Source: Branchiostoma floridae
Taxonomy: Eukaryota > Chordata > Leptocardii > Amphioxiformes > Branchiostomatidae
DNA length: 64,000 nucleotides
Assembly (NCBI RefSeq): GCF_000003815.2
Contig: NC_049995.1
Span: forward strand, 3,340,788 to 3,404,787
Direction: 5' to 3'
How positions within the stretch are numbered: position 1 is the stretch's first letter; the number at the start of each line of letters is the position of its first letter. The notes under the pieces were generated by a model. The model was given only the letters and a program-made list of their open reading frames with translations. It was not told where the DNA came from and made no database searches. This document shows, piece after piece, positions 9,701-22,178 of the stretch. The position numbers and the translations under genes are program-made.

Positions 9701-11591
9701 TATTGCTTTTGCCTGATCTCCTGAATATCAGCAATCAGACCTGAGTGACATACCACAATGTCCAACCCTCGCAACAAAGGGAACAATGGGCCTTAAACCA
9801 AGAGAGAGAGACCAGGGCTCGAAATTCATTTTGGAGATTAGGCGCACTGGTGCACCTAGCTTAAAAAATTTTTGGGTGCACCACTTAAATCTAAGTAATA
9901 ACGGTTAAACCTAATAATAAAACTTAGTTACAAGCTATAGAATTATTAAACAAGTACCATGACAGACATTTTTATTATCTTTCTAACACTTAGATGTTAA
10001 GAATATGATGTATACTAGTATACTTTGATATCTTTATGTACATAAACCTAAGAAAATATTTGGGTGCACCCTGTGCACCCACAGAAAATAATACACCTTT
10101 CTCACGCAGCGGCCATGTTAGATCGAAGACGAGGTCAATGAGGCAAACAGACAAAACTTATTTCTAAAATAAGCTCCTGTTTAGATTTCCCCCAAACCAC
10201 ACAAATTTTCACAATATAAGATCAAATAATAAATATTATAACTAGTGTTATGCACCAAAAGATGTATCAATTTAGAGTAGCGTAGACTGACCCCATAGTC
10301 CCTTAAGAGATGCAAAATAAAAACATAACAATGCAAATATTTGACGGACATGCAGCCAAATCTCTTATTCAGTTATTGGTCACTTTCCTAATTGGTAGGC
10401 CATCATTGGTTGAACTACTAATTATGATGGACAGTCTTTTGTTTGCCTCATTGAACTCGTTTTAGATCTATCATGGCCGCCGCGTGAGAAAGGTGTATTG
10501 GGTGCACCCAGTATTTCGAGCCCTGGAGACTGAGAGTTGATCAAGATTTTAGCTCACCTGTGGTGGCCCGACGTAGATCTGAATGATGAGCGCGACCGTG
10601 ATGACGACAGCCAGACTGACCCAGCCCACGATGATGAAGGTGAGCCCCTGGCTGGGGCTGCACGTGAACGGCGGTTCCTTCCCCGTGTAGTTTTTCAGCG
10701 GCACCTGCTCGTTGTCTGGAGTACTGGACGTGGACATGAGGCTCAGCATACGTGGTCCCGTGATCAGGTTCTCCGAATCTGTAATAATAAAAAAAAATAA
10801 CAACATAAAGACTACATTGGATATCTTAAATCATTATTGATCAGATGGGAGACCACCAAGGAAGACTGGATTCTTAAGACCGACCAAGAAGTCATGATCA
10901 GGAATTCGTCTTTTGAAAGGGACGTAAGACAGGGCTTCCGTGTTTGAGGAGGTGCCTCGAGCACATAATTCAGCCCCTACTGGCTGCAAATAATACAGCA
11001 AATGTATTATTATTATTATTATAAATATGATGATGATATTTTAACAGTTAAATGCATTTTCTATTATAAAATTACTTATGACTTATTAGTACCACTGGCA
11101 AAAGTTGTGAGACATCATTTGCCCTATGCAAGCATCAACCACATGAAACATTAAAAAAGAGCATATTGACTTCTTATACAAAGTTCTATGAATTATTAAA
11201 GGTCTTCACTCTTCACTATTTGAAGAGGACAAATAACTAATACAAATTTATTAATAGGCAGCCCAGAAATTTTTAATTCTATGCCACTCCCACTTGATAA
11301 TTTTTCGGCCCCATTCAAATAACAACTAGCTCTGTAACAAGAAAAGTTTAGGCATTGTAAATACAAAATGTTAACACAACAAGTAAATTGGCGAATGATA
11401 TTCAATATAACATGAAAATTGAACTTTGTTAGCTAAAAAAATTTAGAAAAGTGGGAGGGGTGCACTTTACCAGCAGCGTCTGCCTCCGGAGTAGCGACCA
11501 TCTCTGCGGTTCCCTCGGCGGCTGGATAGTCTATAGGTGACGGTAGTCCGTCCTCTGTCGGTCTGCCGAGATCTCCGTCCTTTTCCGACAT
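722..11591 (-). CDS. GGT7: gamma-glutamyltransferase 7-like (glutathione hydrolase family), 15 coding exons
   Basis: Exons in transcript order: 11471-11591, 10558-10778, 9280-9431, 8041-8161, 7112-7179, 6864-6937, 5926-6119, 5398-5485, 4598-4728, 4026-4114, 3708-3863, 3270-3387, 2534-2671, 2012-2111, 722-885. Each has AG/GT borders and compatible phase, giving 644 residues. Residues 1-85 are cytosolic and acidic or polar. Residues 86-109 form one hydrophobic segment (type II anchor). The ectodomain follows, with GSAVDAAIA (exon 3), a glycine run SGIGGGGF, and DFRETAP (R184 is the usual substrate-carboxylate Arg). The family (N-terminal nucleophile hydrolases) cleaves itself before a Thr and then transfers or hydrolyses gamma-glutamyl groups of glutathione outside the cell. 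Here the Thr position (GASHVSV, residue 455) is Ala, and the family's Ser-Ser oxyanion pair reads Ser523-Trp524. GKRPLS...SPTIVVP and the C-terminal part resemble vertebrate GGT7 more than GGT1. Activity is therefore doubtful. Family assignment is firm; the GGT7 subfamily call is by recollection of motif pattern. Confidence 0.93.
1020..1060 (-). pseudogene. extra copy B of GGT7 exon 15 (in-frame, early stop)
   Basis: The acceptor and start match exon 15: CTTTTAG then CTGG, in the phase required by exon 14. It reads AGFSAEILTQLAT then TAA at 1022-1020. Thirteen residues match exon 15 with one D-to-E change, then the frame ends. It is either a decaying duplicate or an alternative terminal exon. 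Confidence 0.7.
1104..1177 (-). pseudogene. extra copy C of GGT7 exon 15 (diverged, open to TAG)
   Basis: Shares the CTTTTAG/CTGG acceptor of exon 15 and the flanking repeat (ACATCAAGATTTAG beyond the acceptor). In the phase of exon 14 it reads AGLNAAASASNQ and stays open for 24 complete residues to TAG at 1106-1104. It no longer resembles the enzyme beyond the first residues. Confidence 0.6.
1209..1306 (-). pseudogene. extra copy D of GGT7 exon 15 (first acceptor met after exon 14)
   Basis: Same acceptor and phase as exon 15. It reads AGFSGEILNQLATWK, matching exon 15 (AGFSADILTQLATWK) with three changes, then runs into a Lys/Thr/His-rich tail and TGA at 1211-1209. In transcript order it precedes copies C and B and the full exon 15. 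It is therefore the nearest acceptor to the exon 14 donor. Confidence 0.7.
1464..1988. mobile_element. non-autonomous DNA transposon, TTAA target site (piggyBac- or Kolobok-like)
   Basis: Flanked by TTAA at 1460-1463 and 1989-1992. Inverted ends start AGGGGCATTC and read GGAGTGGAATGCCC on the right. A second copy in opposite orientation is at 46591-46988 and also has TTAA on both sides. There is no coding capacity. TTAA targets are typical of piggyBac and Kolobok. It lies in GGT7 intron 14. An internal block absent from the second copy carries its own inverted pair (GGGGCGCTAAG at 1689 and its complement near 1759). Confidence 0.85.
2248..2422. mobile_element. short inverted-repeat element with TA target (Tc1/mariner-pogo-like MITE)
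   Basis: Ends CAGTAGAAGCC and GGCTTCTACTG form a terminal inverted repeat of about 23 bases that includes GTTAATTGCAC-type sequence. TA flanks both sides (2246-2247, 2423-2424). It is 175 bp and non-coding, in GGT7 intron 13. A rearranged relative lies at 38316-38460. Confidence 0.8.
3548..3658. repeat. AGAAT pentanucleotide microsatellite
   Basis: An imperfect run of GAATA units (gaatagaatag pattern) with AGAGT and AGAAC variants, in GGT7 intron 11. Confidence 0.9.
4141..4182 (-). pseudogene. fragment of GGT7 exon 9 (outermost decayed copy)
   Basis: TTATATCCTTCCATGATGTT matches the middle of exon 9 (about 4650-4669), followed by a diverged tail. It is a short remnant of the tandem series described at 4243 and 4410. 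Confidence 0.55.
4243..4330 (-). pseudogene. decayed copy of GGT7 exon 9
   Basis: On the minus strand this resembles exon 9 from MEGYNMTG (here MEGCNVIW) to the TYQ.L motif and a donor-like GTAGG. Drifted residues remove most family identity. It is separated from the next copy by about 167 bp. Confidence 0.6.
4410..4505 (-). pseudogene. well-preserved partial copy of GGT7 exon 9 with intact donor
   Basis: It reads MEGYNMTGKDANKAVTYQ, then WLLE, then the donor GTAGGG. The true exon reads QRLVE/GTAGGG. The upstream half of exon 9 and its acceptor are missing or scrambled. It lies 188 bp downstream of exon 9 in transcription order. The coding stretch is unbroken, so the duplication is young or conserved. 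Confidence 0.75.
5093..5230. repeat. dispersed intronic repeat (GGAAGTGAGTGGGAA.ATGGTGTCAC family)
   Basis: Related sequence occurs at 1405-1460 and, inverted, at 8355-8515. All three are in introns of the GGT7-like gene. No ends or target duplications were resolved. Confidence 0.5.
6152..6308. mobile_element. MITE with CTGTAAATGC ends
   Basis: CTGTAAATGCAGAAATTTTC at the left is mirrored at the right by GTGCATTTACAG. The interior carries CCACGAA/TTCGTGG inverted motifs. It is about 155 bp and non-coding, in GGT7 intron 6. Confidence 0.6.
6338..6605 (+). mobile_element. tRNA-derived SINE-like repeat
   Basis: GGTTCAAATCCC near 6393 fits a pol III B box. It is preceded by GTGGCAAGGTGATCTTGTGG and followed by a TTGTGCCTTTGGGA-type body. 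Relatives are at 7245-7500 and 31096-31330. The 3' part (GTGCTTGAAGACAGTCACAC) resembles the tail of the 5S-headed SINE at 63010. Ends are approximate. Confidence 0.5.
7245..7500 (+). mobile_element. tRNA-derived SINE-like repeat sharing the 5S-SINE tail
   Basis: GGGTTGGAATCCC (near 7292) resembles a B box. The 3' part GGACGTAAACCCGTAGGCCC ...GTGTTTGAGGAGAGTCAC is clearly related to the tail of the 5S-headed element at 63010-63259. Boundaries are approximate. Confidence 0.5.
8577..9235. mobile_element. MITE of the TCTCCAAGCAGATC family split by a SINE
   Basis: AATCTCCAAGCAGATCC at 8577 begins a copy of the family best seen at 53058-53205. It resumes after the SINE with GCATAAGATAGTATCAAAAG (9141-9160). 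The target duplication TAGACAGTAGCAT (8598-8610 and 9133-9145) shows the SINE landed later. It is in GGT7 intron 3. Confidence 0.75.
8611..9132 (-). mobile_element. full-length tRNA-headed SINE with 13-bp target duplication
   Basis: Flanked by TAGACAGTAGCAT on both sides. On the minus strand it starts at 9132 with GTGGGACCGCGCAGCGCAGT, has GGTTCGAATCC as a B box (complement at about 9069-9079), and contains TGTGCCCTTGGGAAAGGCAC as in many marine-animal SINEs. It ends in an A-run (11 T on the plus strand at 8611-8621). Length is 522 bp. A 3' fragment of the same family is at 28617-28790. Confidence 0.88.
9813..10525. mobile_element. hAT-like non-autonomous element with nested palindromic element
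   Basis: Ends CAGGGCTCGAAAT and ATTTCGAGCCCTG are perfect inverted repeats of 13 bases, flanked by GAGAC on each side. CAGGG ends suggest hAT, but hAT normally makes 8-bp duplications. Subterminal GGGTGCACC motifs recur. A second inverted-repeat unit lies inside (10092-10497). Confidence 0.7.
10092..10497. mobile_element. palindromic-ended element nested in the hAT-like copy
   Basis: TACACCTTTCTCACGC at the left is mirrored by GCGTGAGAAAGGTGTA at the right. The inverted similarity runs about 60 bp through CGGCCATG and GAGGCAAACAGAC/GTTTGCCTC. The interior holds TTGGTTGAACTACTAATTAT, which recurs elsewhere in the window. Confidence 0.7.
10845..11025 (+). mobile_element. 5'-truncated, degraded copy of the 5S-headed SINE
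   Basis: GATGGGAGACCACCAAGGAA matches the box C part of the 5S-derived head, then GGACGTAAGACAGGG and GAGGAGGTGCCTCGAGCAC match the body. It ends in ATT repeats (TTATTATTATTATTAT). It is in GGT7 intron 1. Confidence 0.7.
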
Positions 11592-12604
11592 TCTGGAGAC
11601 GATTTGGACCGCTTAAACTGCAAGATATGTCAGATGACAACACGACTAGCCGGAAAACAATTTCTGTAATTTTGATCTCGCCGCGACGAACTCACGCGAG
11701 ATCTCACCCTTTGGACCAGTCAGAAGCGCTTTCATGCGATCCGTATGAAAACTGCAGTTATGAAGTGCAATTTTTTGGGACAAATAGTTTGCATGGAAAG
11801 TGACGAATCTGTCATTGTTAAAGATAACGTTAACTGTTTCGCGTTTTTAATGCGAATTCAAAGTTGGTCATTTGTTCCATAAGAAGTTGATTCTTTACTT
11901 TTCAGATTCACTTCTTGTCTTTTTCTTTCCTTATTCACTTCACTTCAAGTCAAGTAAGTCATTCTCTTCATAAAAAGAAAGAAGAATAAAGAATATGTGC
12001 AGTAATAACTTTGGGAAACCAACCTTGTGTTCAAATTGAAACTTTCAAGTCTGCTCTGCCAACTTTGTATCAAAATGTCTTTTTGTATCTACACATGATT
12101 GCAACTTGAAAATCTTCCTTATAACTGAATTAGCTCTGATATTTATGTGTCTAGAAATATGGCTAATAATGTGGTGTCTGTTTGCAAGTGTACCAACAGG
12201 GGCTATGTAGACTGTACATGTAACTGTCAGTTATGTCTCACAGTACCAGAGTAAGACAAGCCAGCATTTTCATTGCTTTATTTTCTGGGTTAGGTAAAGC
12301 TTTATGTATAATCATACTTTAATACCTAATGTAGTATCCTAATATCAAAATGGAATTGAAAATAAACTTGTGTTGGTCAGCCGTCTCAGCCAGCCTTCCC
12401 CGATGTGAACTCCACCACAGTGAACAGAAGACTGAGCTCTAGTAGTTTACGTTAGCCGAATTTATTGGGTGGTTTTATAGTACGGGGTTGGTCTTTAACG
12501 TTATTGCATAACATGCTTCTTATCTCTTCGTTTTCTCTTTTCTTAAAATCTGTTGAACGTCGGGTTAATGAGTTTGCAGAGTTTTATCAAAGAGTCGAAA
12601 CTTT
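11592..12604. promoter_or_regulatory. intergenic stretch between divergent GGT7-like and NABP genes
   Basis: The region upstream of both genes' start codons must hold the GGT7-like promoter, probably within 11592-11820 where CpG is higher. No TATA box was recognised. The rest is AT-rich, with no convincing exon. Confidence 0.35.
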
Positions 12605-12739
12605 TAATCTCCAAGTAGATCCTATGGTGCCATCAAGTTCAAAGCTGGCCAAGGTGTATAGCCGGCCAAAGGGAGTCAAATGGGCACCTACGGTTGGTTT
12701 GATACTATATTACGCCACCGTGGATCTGTTTGGAGATTA
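12605..12739. mobile_element. MITE, TAATCTCCAAG...family
   Basis: Begins TAATCTCCAAGTAGATCC and ends GGATCTGTTTGGAGATTA as inverted ends. It contains GCCGGCCAAAGGGAGTC, as in the 18165 copy. It sits about 400 bp upstream of the NABP start codon. Confidence 0.8.
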
Positions 12740-13140
12740 GAAACTTTGTCGCATTTGAGGTAAGTTATAGGTGCATTTGTTTATGGCGTAACTAGGTGGC
12801 GCTGTTACTCACAAACGTCTCTAATGAACTTCTGCGCAGTAGCCATGCGCAGTAGATGAATCAGCATTCATTCCTTGTCACGCAGGGACAAAGATTTTGG
12901 GAAAGGAACTGAGTTGTGCACACCCCGGGAACAAAACCTCTCCGTTTACGCCCGATAACTGCACAGCCCACGTCCTTTTTCACATTCTAGGAAGGTTTCA
13001 CGACAAAGGGGATAAGGGACATCGAGATTTAGAGCAAACTTTTGGTCCAAACCCGAAAGAATTTCGCCAGGAGGCTCCCTATCACACTCTTTTTCTACAA
13101 TGTAAATCAAATATTGGGGTGAAATTAGGCTTTTATATGA

Positions 13141-16167
<3,027 letters not shown>

Positions 16168-17950
16168 CGGCGCTATTAGCTAGGTCGTAAGCACAAGAAA
16201 CGTTTCGATCCAATTTGGAGCTTTATTCTACCAAGGAGGTTAACCTCCTTGATTCTGCAAATGGATCAAATGTCTTAAAATCGTGGGTAGCTATATTTTC
16301 TCAAGTGGAGTATTAAATGTTTATGATAACTGCACAGTCTAACCTATAACACTGTATCATACTTTTACAAAATGATAAAAATAACAAGGCCCCAAAGAAC
16401 TAACAAACCTTTAGTGTAATGATAATAATAATGAAGTAAATGGTATCTCCTTTTTAAAGCACGTCATGTTTGTCAGAGGAGAAGTGGAAAAGCCAACATC
16501 AGATTGAATGTATTTGACGCACATCCGTAGTTTAACAGTCTTACCAGTTAGTGCCAATGTTTTGTTTATCATACTAACACACAATTTTGCACAGGTTTGC
16601 CTCTCTAATTATTACCAAATCTACTTGTTTATCATCATATTTCTATGAATCACATTATAAACATTGCAATTGAATTTAAGTACTGATCACATTTCAACAG
16701 AAAAGTGCAACAATTGGTCATTATTGTTGATATTTTGCAGTAAATGTATCACAGTTTTGGAAAGCAGTATTTATCTTTTCCTGGTCAAAATATAGATTGT
16801 TGGAGGAAAAAAAGATATTTCAAGACTTACAAAGTAAGCGCATGTCACCCACAGTCTTTTTAAGTATACTGCATGTTTACATTTAATATTTCAGTACATC
16901 AAACTGTAAGATAAAATAACATAGAACTTAAATCAGAAAGGCAGTGTTCAAATTTGCATATCATGAAAAATTCTAACATTCCAGTACCTCAACTCATAAA
17001 ATGTATGTTGAAGTAAAATGATATATCCATAACTTGTAAAAATGTCAGCTTGTACAGAGTATTTAACATTTGAAATCATATTTCAAACAGGTTTGAAATT
17101 GAACGTTCCCAGTAAAAGCCATTTGAAATATCATTGAGTGGATTATAAAAAGATATTATGATATATATATATATATAATGATATATATATATATATATAA
17201 TGATATTAGAGAAATCCAACAACATGCAAATGTCAGTACAGTGACAATGACTTTTTTTAGCCTGGGTGTCATCCACATTAGGTTAGAATCAGACATGTGT
17301 AAAATTTGTACAGATACTAAAGCAAAAGTGATCCTAAGGAGGACAGTATCCAGGCTATCAGAAAAAAGAAAAATGTTTCAGGAGATTGAAAAAATGAATA
17401 GAGGAGACATTGCTCTTATGACATCTTTCATACAGTGTAAAAGACAGTGTAAGGAAAAATTAGTAAATACAAGACAGAACACAATCGATAAATTTGGAGA
17501 AAATAGGAAATAACACGTTATAATCTAAAACTGATGCCAAATACCCAGACTTCCCACTCTGGCTTAAGTAAAACAATACTGACATGTTAAAGCCAAATAT
17601 GGTATCATTGTTCAAGCAAAAGCACTGTAACATACAATAGATTTTCAGAGTTACATGTAACTGTAAAAATTCCTATGATTAATATGAACGCTGAGCAAGT
17701 ATATGTCTTATTATTTTGTTAGGTTATGCAGTCAATAATCACAGCATTGTGCTTTTGGGGTTTTACTTAATAATGCTTATTACTAACATTTAACAACAGA
17801 TTCTACAGTTTGAACATAAGCATATTCTCCTATTCATAATGTTATGCAGATTACTGCATTGCACAACTGTGTCATCGTCAGTCTTGCATTCTCATATTAA
17901 GATGTAATCAGTGTATGGTTATTATGTAATAAACTCTTGCACTTCTTACA
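16168..17950 (+). other. probable long 3' UTR of the NABP gene
   Basis: AT-rich sequence without introns or coding signature runs from the TAG to AATAAA at 17928-17933. It includes alternating AT runs near 17160-17200 arranged as a hairpin. A 111-codon open frame starting inside the AT run (17178) has no support as a gene. Confidence 0.5.
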
Positions 17951-18033
17951 CTTTTGAGCAGTTGGTAATGTGAATCTCCAAACACCTTTTTTCTGCAATT
18001 CAGTGAAGACCACCCCCCATACGTGTACATCTG

Positions 18034-18377
18034 CATAATACAGTCAAACTTGTACAAGTGACCACTTCTACATAAGGACCACCTGGCCTTTCATATACAA
18101 TTAAAACGACGTGTACAATTAGTGACCTGGTCTCTCTAAAGGAATACTGCCTGGCCATTGTTATTAGTCTCCAAGCAGATCCTATGGTGCCATAAGATAG
18201 TATCAAAGCAGGCCAAGGAGTATAGCCGGCCAAAGGGAGTCAAACGGGCACGTCCGGTCGCATACACAATCCTAGGCTAATCTTCAAGCGGTGGCAAATT
18301 TTTCCCTCTGCCGGCTGAAGTCCTTCCCCAGCTTATGTTACTGTTTTAAGCCACCAGAGGAATCTGCTTGGAGATTA
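18034..18377. mobile_element. TACAGTCAAAC-type element end interrupted by a TCTCCAAGCAGATC MITE
   Basis: ACAGTCAAACTTGTACAAGT at 18034 opens a repeat also seen at 39325. At 18165-18377 lies a copy of the TCTCCAAGCAGATC family with inverted ends (GTCTCCAAGCAGATCC; ATCTGCTTGGAGA). Confidence 0.7.
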
Positions 18378-19171
18378 CATTGTTACCACTTTTTGTGTGG
18401 ATGATTTTAGATAATTCTTCTTATTGCCAGTATTAAAGAAACTGGCAACCATGGTATTTAACAGCCAAATTCTACCAGTTCTTAACTAAATGGCCAGCAA
18501 TTACATGATTTTTAGCTATTATTGCTTTTTGGCAAATCAATAACTTGGAAATAAACTGAACTAATATCATAATACCATGAAGTTGCAAGATACTATATTG
18601 TCATTCACCCTGAAACCCCGCCTCTCCTTCAAATCATTTTATAAGACTAAAATAACTGCATCATGTTTATATAATGAAGTTTTTCTGTAATGTTACATGT
18701 TGCCAATACAAATCCAGGAGGTATATGCCATCAAATACCTGTACTGTCATAATGATGCATTGTACAACCCCCCCAGGACAATTTCACACCAGTGCCTTCT
18801 GAGAAAGTAGACCCAGACCTCACGTGTTTTCCCATGCTCCATCTTGCTTCTACATGGCTCTACTCTTTTCTTCCAAACATTTCGGTCCCCCATAGCATTC
18901 TTTAAGTCCTTGACCTGCAACGTCCTCACATGAGCAAGTTGGTCTAATTGTAGGTTAGTTAGGGTTGCCCAGCATGTGCGTACCCATGCACGTGTACTGG
19001 CTTCCACAGTAATTGTGTTCACTAGCAAACTCTGCTTTGTTCCTGAAACAATGGCGGGCAAGTCTGGTCTTACGCTCCCTACGTTATAATAATTAGTTTT
19101 GTGAGTGCTACCTAACCGATTTTAATAATAAGGACTCCATATTTGTGTGATTGCAGTTCTTTGAACAAACT

Positions 19172-19340
19172 TCTGTTGTCTCTTGTCTTTAGAGGGCCAA
19201 ACCCTATGAGTGTCTAGTGACCACCTGTCCACATAGACCAGTGAGATTTTATCGGTCCCTTGGGTGGTCATCTTGGGTAGTTCGACTAGATCTCCTTTTA
19301 CTGGGGGCTATTTCTGACTTGTGTCCATTTCAGGAGGGAG
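19172..19340. repeat. right part of the TACAGTCAAAC-type element
   Basis: GTGACCACCTGTCCACATAG and GGTGGTCATCTTGGGTAG match the 39325-39535 copy and recur in the same orientation at 28377-28520. Confidence 0.7.
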
Positions 19341-19507
19341 ACCCCGTCCTCACGTGTGTTTCCACGCTCCATCTTGCTTCTTTACGGCAATTGCAAATTA
19401 TATGGGTCTGGTTTAAAAATCCTAGTTTCATGATTGCTTAACCTAAGTGAGTTAATGATCAGGACTTGTACATATTTGTGCAGTTGCAGTTCTTCAAAGA
19501 AACTTCT

Positions 19508-19840
19508 AAGAAGCTCCATCTTAAGATTGGAATTCCGTTTTTCCCATTTTGAAATGTGCTAATATTTTCAATATAAAAGCACTTGGTGCAAAGTCTTTAC
19601 ATATGATTGACAAGTATGATGCATAGTTGTGAAATATGATAATAACTTTCATGAATATTCATTTTGAAAATTTTCTTCCTGCAGGAATTCCTGCAGGAAG
19701 CGTTTTTCCTGCAGGAATTCCTGCAGGAAGCGTTTTTCCTGCAGGAATGCTGCAGGCATTCCTGCAGAAATTCCTGCAGGAGAAAGGTAAATTCCTGCAG
19801 GAAGAATGTTTCCTGCAGGAATTTCTGCAGGAATGGCCTT
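19508..19840. repeat. repeat X with array of CCTGCAGG palindromes
   Basis: About 165 bp of unique-looking sequence is followed by at least eight 12-base palindromes TTCCTGCAGGAA (19676-19832) plus near-matches. An inverted copy lies at 28075-28377. Both reading directions are open over about 66 codons because of the palindromic unit. This is not evidence of a gene. Confidence 0.85.
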
Positions 19841-21428
19841 ATAATTCAATTATCTAAATCAATGACACTAAGATAAGAGTGCTACACACCGGCAAAAAAA
19901 GTATGCAACAAACGTTTTAGTAGTAGTTTCTCCTATTCATGCAACTTTTTCAACATATACATTTACATTTTGTACTACAGTTAAATGTAGAGTATAATCA
20001 CACCCCGCGCAACATTTCTACCCCCAGTTCAACCTGTATGACCTCACAAGCGCCATGTTCTTGTTGACTGTCGACGCATCAAAAGCCAGCCAATTTCTCA
20101 ACAGTTATCATATATAATATCAATGTCACTAAATCCTTCAAAATTATGAGGTAGTCTGGCAACATTTTTGAAGCACGACGTGTGCCCGACTCGGGGTGGT
20201 CGTGGTCGCAAGTTTGAGTTTAATCCGATTAAATGTGAACGCATTTTTTTAATCCAACAGAAAGCTTTAATCGGATTCCTTATTTAACTCACTTGTATTT
20301 TTTCATTTGAATGGGGTCCAAGTTGCCCATGACATGTTCAACAGTTGTGCCGACAGAGCCATTACGGCTGTTCACACATGGGTGTTTTCATCAAATGAAA
20401 ACTGCTCTATTCGAATGCTCCTTCCATGCATGCAATGATATCTTGTAAATGCAGTACCAAGTTGAACGTGGCAAAGAATGAAAGCTCCTTGGTCAGCAAC
20501 TTGAGATTTGTTTGATCTGGTTGGTCATATTTTGACCATCATAAGATTAACACTTGAATTTTTGTTCCAGAGAATATTTCATAAAGTTTAAAATTGGGCC
20601 TAAGAAAGCCAGGGGCTTGCTTCCTCTTGTTGAAAATTCAAGTAAGTATGCGCTATTGTAATGCGGGTTCAAAGTAAGGTCAGCTATTGTTCTATAGATA
20701 TGCAAAGGATGCTGGTGTCCAATTATCAATTATCAAAGGACTAATTATTCCCCAGGTCCAAACATCCTGGCTACCTGTAGTGCTGAGGACCTAAGGCCTT
20801 CAGAAAGAATCCTGGAACTTGGGGGTACACTATTACAAGAAATTACAGACTGAAGAATTACAGAATTTCAGAAACCTAAGTTCACTTTTACACTAATCTA
20901 TTTAAATATGAAATGGTTAAACCTAAAGGGTAAATCAAGGTTGTCTTTGTCAATTTAAAGGTAAACTATGAATAATTTTTCTTGAAGTTTTGTGAAAATT
21001 TGATGGTAATTGTGGACTCCACTTATAATAAGGTAATAAATAGACTGCTCAAACCAAGGAGGTTTAATATAGGCATCATGGAATGAAGTCAGCACCTCTG
21101 TGCCTAATTTCCAATCCAGCTGTGCCTTGCTCAATTTGCCCTTCAAGCTGCGTTACATTAAACAACTGCTCGCTATCAGACCCCCTTCTGTCAGTAATGA
21201 CCATGGTAAAATCAGACCCGAGTGCTCGAAAATAAAAGCTGGACTGCTTCTAGTTGGGGGGGCTACTTTCAAAGTTGGTCATTTGGTCGTTTGATACCAC
21301 TGTTGCACAGTGACTATGACTGCTTCCCAAAAAACCTGGTGCAGGATGAAGACCCAAAAAAAGTTTGCTTTTGCCCAACTAGTGTAACAGTGGGTTCAAG
21401 TAGTTCCTACCGTCCTTGCTAAGGAGCT
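19841..21428. other. AT-rich intergenic stretch, no gene seen
   Basis: Contains a small inverted pair TTTAATCCGATTAAA / TTTAATCGGATT (20219-20276) that looks like a degraded MITE. Nothing else was recognised. Confidence 0.35.
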
Positions 21429-21429
21429 C

Positions 21430-21500
21430 TGAGCTTTTGTGGCGACAGCGGTAGCGTACCGGATTTGTGATCCGGCTGCTGGTTTGAATCCTGGGAGTTG
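21430..21500 (+). repeat. tRNA-like sequence (pseudo-tRNA or SINE head)
   Basis: A-box-like GCGGTAGCGTACC, a 5-bp stem and 7-base loop CCGGA-TTTGTGA-TCCGG, and B-box-like GGTTTGAATCC. The T stem pairs poorly and no complete acceptor stem was found. It is probably not a functional tRNA. Confidence 0.45.
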
Positions 21501-21620
21501 GGATGTTGTTTTTTCTGTTCTACTCGCCCCTCTGGTTGTTTCACTGGTTGCCACACCAGATATCGAACCCTTTCTTGAGTGACAGATAAAGCTCCTTGGT
21601 TAATAACAAAGGACACAAAA

Positions 21621-21791
21621 TATGCCAGGAAAGGAATATACACCGGTAAGCTTGTACGGGCTAGACGAGTTCGGCTTTTTTTTGGGCCCCCCCCCAAAAA
21701 AAAATCGCCAAGCTTCCCAGAGAGGCCGGTGAAGGAGCCGAACTCGTCTAGCCCGTACAAGCTTTCCGGTGTATATTCCTTTCCCGGCATA
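21621..21791. repeat. 56-bp-arm inverted repeat with G/C and A/T homopolymer loop
   Basis: Arms 21621-21676 and 21736-21791 are near-perfect complements, including CGGGCTAGACGAGTTCGGCT. The loop carries an 8-T, G3, C-run, A-run tract that is itself self-complementary. CGCCAAGCTTCCCAGAGAGG in the loop recurs at about 21871. Confidence 0.85.
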
Positions 21792-22178
21792 TATTCCTTT
21801 CCCGCAATATTCCCGATTAAAAATCGCGAATCGACCCCCCCCCCCCACCGAAAAAAAAAAACGCCAAGCTTCCCAGAGAGGCCGGTGAAGGAGGCTACTA
21901 GCCTGACTAAAATCGCGCTCCTAGCGGCCGGCCCTATAGTATTGCTGCTGCCCTAGGAGGGGTCATTAACCCCAGCCAGCGCTAGATTGTGTAAACACAG
22001 GCTACTCAGCCTAAGGTGCATGCAAAAATGACTTTCAAGCCCTGTGATGCAAAAAAAAACAAGACAGTTTTAAACAGTTTGTATTTTGCCTTATGATGCA
22101 AACTGGTACCAAGGCTAAAACCAGTTCAGTTCAGAAAAAGGGATGCATGGTAATGTGACCTTTCCCACTGACACAGAA

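Noticed and set aside
17178..17513. 111-codon plus-strand open frame with a basic, Lys-rich sequence
   Set aside because: It starts inside an alternating AT run, lies in the probable NABP 3' UTR, and shows no family motif.
19636..19876. Coding sequence in the CCTGCAGG array (open in several frames)
   Set aside because: Palindromic 12-base unit opens frames on both strands. No conserved protein signal and no splice context.
21430..21500. Functional tRNA gene
   Set aside because: Anticodon stem is good, but the T stem and acceptor stem do not pair.
21579..21956. 125- and 123-codon open frames on both strands
   Set aside because: They fall in the hairpin with homopolymer runs and mirror each other as expected for an inverted repeat.
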